Made by a program: the position numbers and the translations under genes. Below, in pieces: positions 31,801 through 33,995 of a DNA stretch of 33,995 nucleotides. Every line of letters starts with the position of its first letter. Position 1 is the first letter of the stretch. The notes under the pieces are model-generated. The model worked only from the letters and a program-made list of their open reading frames with translations, was not told where the DNA came from and did not search any database. Source of the DNA: an uncultured Bacteroidota bacterium (GTDB lineage: Bacteria > Bacteroidota > Bacteroidia > Flavobacteriales > Flavobacteriaceae). Location: positions 1-33,995 of the forward strand of contig CAIXNQ010000266.1 in NCBI GenBank assembly GCA_903920835.1, given 5' to 3'.

Positions 31801-31829
31801 ATAAGTGTACCCAAGATTGGGTAACTTAT
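31801..31829. repeat. 12-bp inverted repeat with one bulge
   Basis: ATAAGT-G-TACCCA (31801-31813) is complementary to TGGGTA-ACTTAT (31818-31829), with an AGAT loop and one bulged G. It lies 60 bases beyond the AbiEii stop. No T run follows, so it may be a recombinase arm site or a weak terminator. Confidence 0.5.
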
Positions 31830-31888
31830 AACTGCTAATATTTGCTTGTTTTTTTGGATTTAACACACAATGATTAGTGTAAATAACA

Positions 31889-32722
31889 TTATTTTATTTT
31901 TTCTAAAATTCTAAATTGTTTATTAACATCTCTCCATACGTCTTTAAATTTTGGCAAATCTTTCACCTGATGACTTAAATTTTCATTCCAAGAGGACTCA
32001 AATATTTGTATTTTTTTAGAAACTTTCTCAATAAACTCTTTTGGGTTATGTCCTTTATGTGCTGCCTTTCTTTCAAACTCATAATAAACATCATGCAGCT
32101 CTAAACCTTCAAAATTAGTTAAATAGTCAAAATCGTATAAATCTCTTGGAACAGTTCTTCCCATAAGTGCCGTCATTTTTTCAATGACAACCTCATTTAT
32201 ATGGTAGCTTTGAACATTAAAATCTTCACCTAATTCTTCTAAATCAGAATATTGATGTAGCACTTTTCTATAAACTGTGTCAAATTCAAGTTTCTCGCCT
32301 TTTGTTAAATCAACTTTAACATGGTCTCCATTTCCTCCTAATGGCCCAACATAGTTGATATAAAATTTTAAACTACCACTTGATTCATGGATTTCTTTTG
32401 AGTTTTCAGGAATAGTTAAATCAATATTTGCCTCTTCTTTTATGGCTATAAATAAATCTGAAAAAGCTAAAAATATGTCATCGTTGGAAAGAATGTTGTC
32501 TCCATTTGAAACAAGTGTGAAATCCATATCTTCGGAATAGCGATAATTTTCAAAGTAGATTTTTTTAAGACAGGTTCCTCCTTTAAAAGCCAAAACTTTA
32601 TTTAAAAGTATATGATTAGAAATACCCCATAATATCCAAGAAATCATATAATCTTTTTCAATCTGCTGTTGACGAACACCTTCTTTATTTGCAATTTTAT
32701 TTAATTCACTTGACTTTATCAT
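31889..32722 (-). CDS. abiEii: AbiEii-type nucleotidyltransferase toxin
   Basis: This 277-residue cytosolic protein belongs to the AbiEii/AbiGii (MenT-like) nucleotidyltransferase group. The hallmark N-terminal EKDYMISWIL is followed by the catalytic core FKGGTCLKKIYF (Gly48-Gly49-Thr50) and RYSEDMDFTL (Asp65 and Asp67). It is thus the hG[GS]...DhD motif of DNA polymerase beta-like transferases. Related toxins add nucleotides to tRNA or bind GTP. With AbiEi it forms a type IV-like toxin-antitoxin and phage-abortive-infection system. The start overlaps the AbiEi stop by four bases (ATGA). All motif residues are intact. Confidence 0.9.
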   Translation of the reverse strand: MIKSSELNKIANKEGVRQQQIEKDYMISWILWGISNHILLNKVLAFKGGTCLKKIYFENYRYSEDMDFTLVSNGDNILSNDDIFLAFSDLFIAIKEEANIDLTIPENSKEIHESSGSLKFYINYVGPLGGNGDHVKVDLTKGEKLEFDTVYRKVLHQYSDLEELGEDFNVQSYHINEVVIEKMTALMGRTVPRDLYDFDYLTNFEGLELHDVYYEFERKAAHKGHNPKEFIEKVSKKIQIFESSWNENLSHQVKDLPKFKDVWRDVNKQFRILEKIK

Positions 32723-33531
32723 GTATAAATGGAGTTTTTAATTGTTTCAGTATCTATGTTAATTTTTAAACCAAATTTTGAGTCTTGTTTGCCATAATCT
32801 GGTGCAGAAGTATCCAATAATGAATAACTTTTTCCTATGTCATCTAATAAAGATTGGTGTTTTTCTGTCCATGTTAGCCCTAAAAGATTACTTAAAAACA
32901 GGTATCGTTTTATAGCCGCCTTACTGTTATTCTTGTTAAAATAATCAACCAAGGTGGTTAAATTTACTCTTTCCCTAGTTTCATAAATTGCTTTACCAAC
33001 CTCTACCATACCTCCACATAAGTGGGGTCTAGTTACCGAATCGACAATAGTCTTTTCTAAATCACTTACTAATACTTTATCAAATTTTGACACCCATGTG
33101 TTTTTGTAACCAAAAAACCTCTCACTTGTATGGTTTACAAATTGAAACTTTACTCCTCTAATTATAGTAGTTGATGGTTTAATTTGAATATTTGTTACTA
33201 TAATTTCTATCAAACTTGGTTGGGTAATCAACCCATGAACTTGCATGGCTGAATAATACCCTATATAATACTTTTTGCCCTTCATTAGGTTTTTTGCTAC
33301 TATATGCCAATCTGGGAGGTATGTTTCAGCATCAGCATTTGTTGGAACAATATTATATAAATTATGCTTTAACTTTATAAGCATTCCTTTCCGCACCATA
33401 GATGATAAAACTTTGGAAACATATAAACTGTCTATTTCTGGGAATTTATTAATTACATCCGAATAAGTGAAACACTCTTGTTCGTCATTTGAAAAAGATT
33501 TTAATATTTCCCAATTAAGATTATTAGCCAT
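32719..33531 (-). CDS. abiEi: AbiEi-type antitoxin/repressor with winged HTH
   Basis: This 270-residue protein starts at the ATG at 33531; a start at 33579 would lie close to the -7 box. The N-terminal winged helix (YSDVINKFPEIDSLYVSKV, LSSMVRKGMLIKLKHNLYN) binds DNA. The C-terminal part (about residues 80-270) is the AbiEi antitoxin domain with YYIGYYSAMQVHGL, VNHTSERFFGY and VSDLEKTIVDSV. AbiEi proteins repress their own operon and neutralise AbiEii. It is first in the operon and overlaps AbiEii by ATGA. Duplicated inverted sites upstream fit autoregulation. Confidence 0.88.
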   Translation of the reverse strand: MANNLNWEILKSFSNDEQECFTYSDVINKFPEIDSLYVSKVLSSMVRKGMLIKLKHNLYNIVPTNADAETYLPDWHIVAKNLMKGKKYYIGYYSAMQVHGLITQPSLIEIIVTNIQIKPSTTIIRGVKFQFVNHTSERFFGYKNTWVSKFDKVLVSDLEKTIVDSVTRPHLCGGMVEVGKAIYETRERVNLTTLVDYFNKNNSKAAIKRYLFLSNLLGLTWTEKHQSLLDDIGKSYSLLDTSAPDYGKQDSKFGLKINIDTETIKNSIYT

Positions 33532-33567
33532 ATATAATATCTGTATATTGTATATAAAAGTACTATG

Positions 33568-33575
33568 CAAAGATA
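33568..33575 (-). promoter_or_regulatory. -7 box TATCTTTG for the AbiE operon
   Basis: On the minus strand TATCTTTG fits TAnnTTTG, about 37 bases before the ATG at 33531. The first copy of the long repeat begins directly upstream, where a -33 element would be. Confidence 0.55.
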
Positions 33576-33581
33576 ACATTT

Positions 33582-33645
33582 GTTTTTAATAAAAATAATT
33601 ATTATCCTAATATTTGACTTTTATTTACAATAATCGGATAATAAC
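33582..33645. repeat. AbiE upstream repeat, copy A, containing TTATCC-N28-GGATAA
   Basis: Within this copy TTATTATCC (33599-33607) and GGATAATAA (33636-33644) are perfect inverted arms 28 bases apart. The 28-base interior matches that of copy B (33845-33904) at 24 positions. It lies over the expected -33 region of the AbiE promoter and is a likely operator. Confidence 0.65.
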
Positions 33646-33696
33646 TATAGATTTATTTCAGATATTTAAGCAATTAACTTACTGTCTATTTTTAAC

Positions 33697-33754
33697 GTGA
33701 AAAATGTGTTTTTTAGGTGAAAAACGATTAAAATAAGTGGTTTTTGGTGAAAAA
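33697..33754. repeat. Three GTGAAAAA direct repeats
   Basis: GTGAAAAA occurs at 33697-33704, 33717-33724 and 33747-33754, in each case after a run of T. The last two share GGTGAAAAAC(G/A)ATTAAA. They lie between copies A and B of the longer repeat. No gene is seen in 33580-33995. Confidence 0.6.
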
Positions 33755-33844
33755 CAATTAAAGAAGAGCGGAAATACATTTATTAAGACCTCATAAAACC
33801 GAACTAATTATTGGCACTTTTTTTATGTTTGCTGCCGTATTATA

Positions 33845-33904
33845 GTTTTTAATAAAATAATTTTTATCCTAATATTCGACTTTTATATACAATATTTGGA
33901 TAAC
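33845..33904. repeat. AbiE upstream repeat, copy B
   Basis: A second copy of the 33582-33645 sequence in the same orientation. TTATCC (33864-33869) and GGATAA (33898-33903) are again exactly 28 bases apart. A further GGATAA occurs at 33912. It lies about 260 bp from copy A, near the window end, and could also serve a gene beyond it. Confidence 0.6.
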
Positions 33905-33995
33905 AATTGGGGATAATTACTATTGTAATTAACATCAAATCCTTGTTGTAAAAAAACCAATTTATTTGCAATAACAATTTTACTATTGCAAAATA

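Overview
The window is AT-rich chromosomal DNA of a member of the Bacteroidota, most likely a Flavobacterium or close relative in the Flavobacteriaceae. Three things point there. Families largely restricted to this phylum are present (tandem DUF1599 protein, BT_3928-like DoxX/thioredoxin fusion, large outer-membrane barrels, a thiamine-type TonB receptor under a TPP riboswitch). Gene starts lack Shine-Dalgarno sequences. At least a dozen genes are preceded by the Bacteroidota -7 promoter box TAnnTTTG. Several gene starts given here were moved to an internal ATG because the longer reading frame begins on, or upstream of, that box.

Layout. 0.4-3.5 kb: a plus-strand operon (DUF1599, DoxX/thioredoxin membrane protein, TlpA-like lipoprotein, tpiA) ending in a clear terminator. 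3.7-6.9 kb: a minus-strand operon encoding a YncE-like beta-propeller, a TolC-type outer membrane protein and a periplasmic adaptor, but no pump. 7.0-8.9 kb: a PepSY-like secreted protein broken by a one-base homopolymer change, then frr and pyrH. 9.1-13.1 kb: a single-cysteine thioredoxin-like protein and a 1136-residue outer-membrane barrel protein. 13.2-13.9 kb: non-coding DNA with a 21-bp tandem array and an inverted copy of the first 86 bases of the window. 13.9-16.1 kb: a minus-strand operon (exonuclease, FAH-family hydrolase, Hpt-like protein without its histidine) and YbaB. 16.2-19.4 kb: S9 oligopeptidase and a cysteine-synthase-family enzyme. 19.8-22.2 kb: promoter, TPP riboswitch and TonB-dependent receptor. 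22.3-28.3 kb: DUF1003 protein, secreted alpha/beta hydrolase, a small lipoprotein, an unknown 123-residue protein, a second 21-bp array, and a coupled M20 amidohydrolase/GNAT pair. A TSUP permease follows up to 29.2 kb.

The last 4.8 kb is an accessory toxin-antitoxin island. A three-gene hipB-hipS-hipT type locus (4-base ATGA overlaps) has three evenly spaced 18-bp operators. It is bracketed by a 27-bp direct repeat, and one copy of that repeat is the 3' end of a truncated tRNA-Asn plus its terminator. Beyond it is an AbiEi/AbiEii pair, also overlapping by ATGA, with a duplicated 60-64 bp repeat upstream. The best reading is stepwise insertion of elements at the 3' end of a tRNA-Asn gene, leaving attachment-site scars; no integrase is visible. 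Between the TSUP gene and hipB lies a compact block (about 29,424-29,640) with nested stem-loops that I cannot assign to any known RNA or protein.
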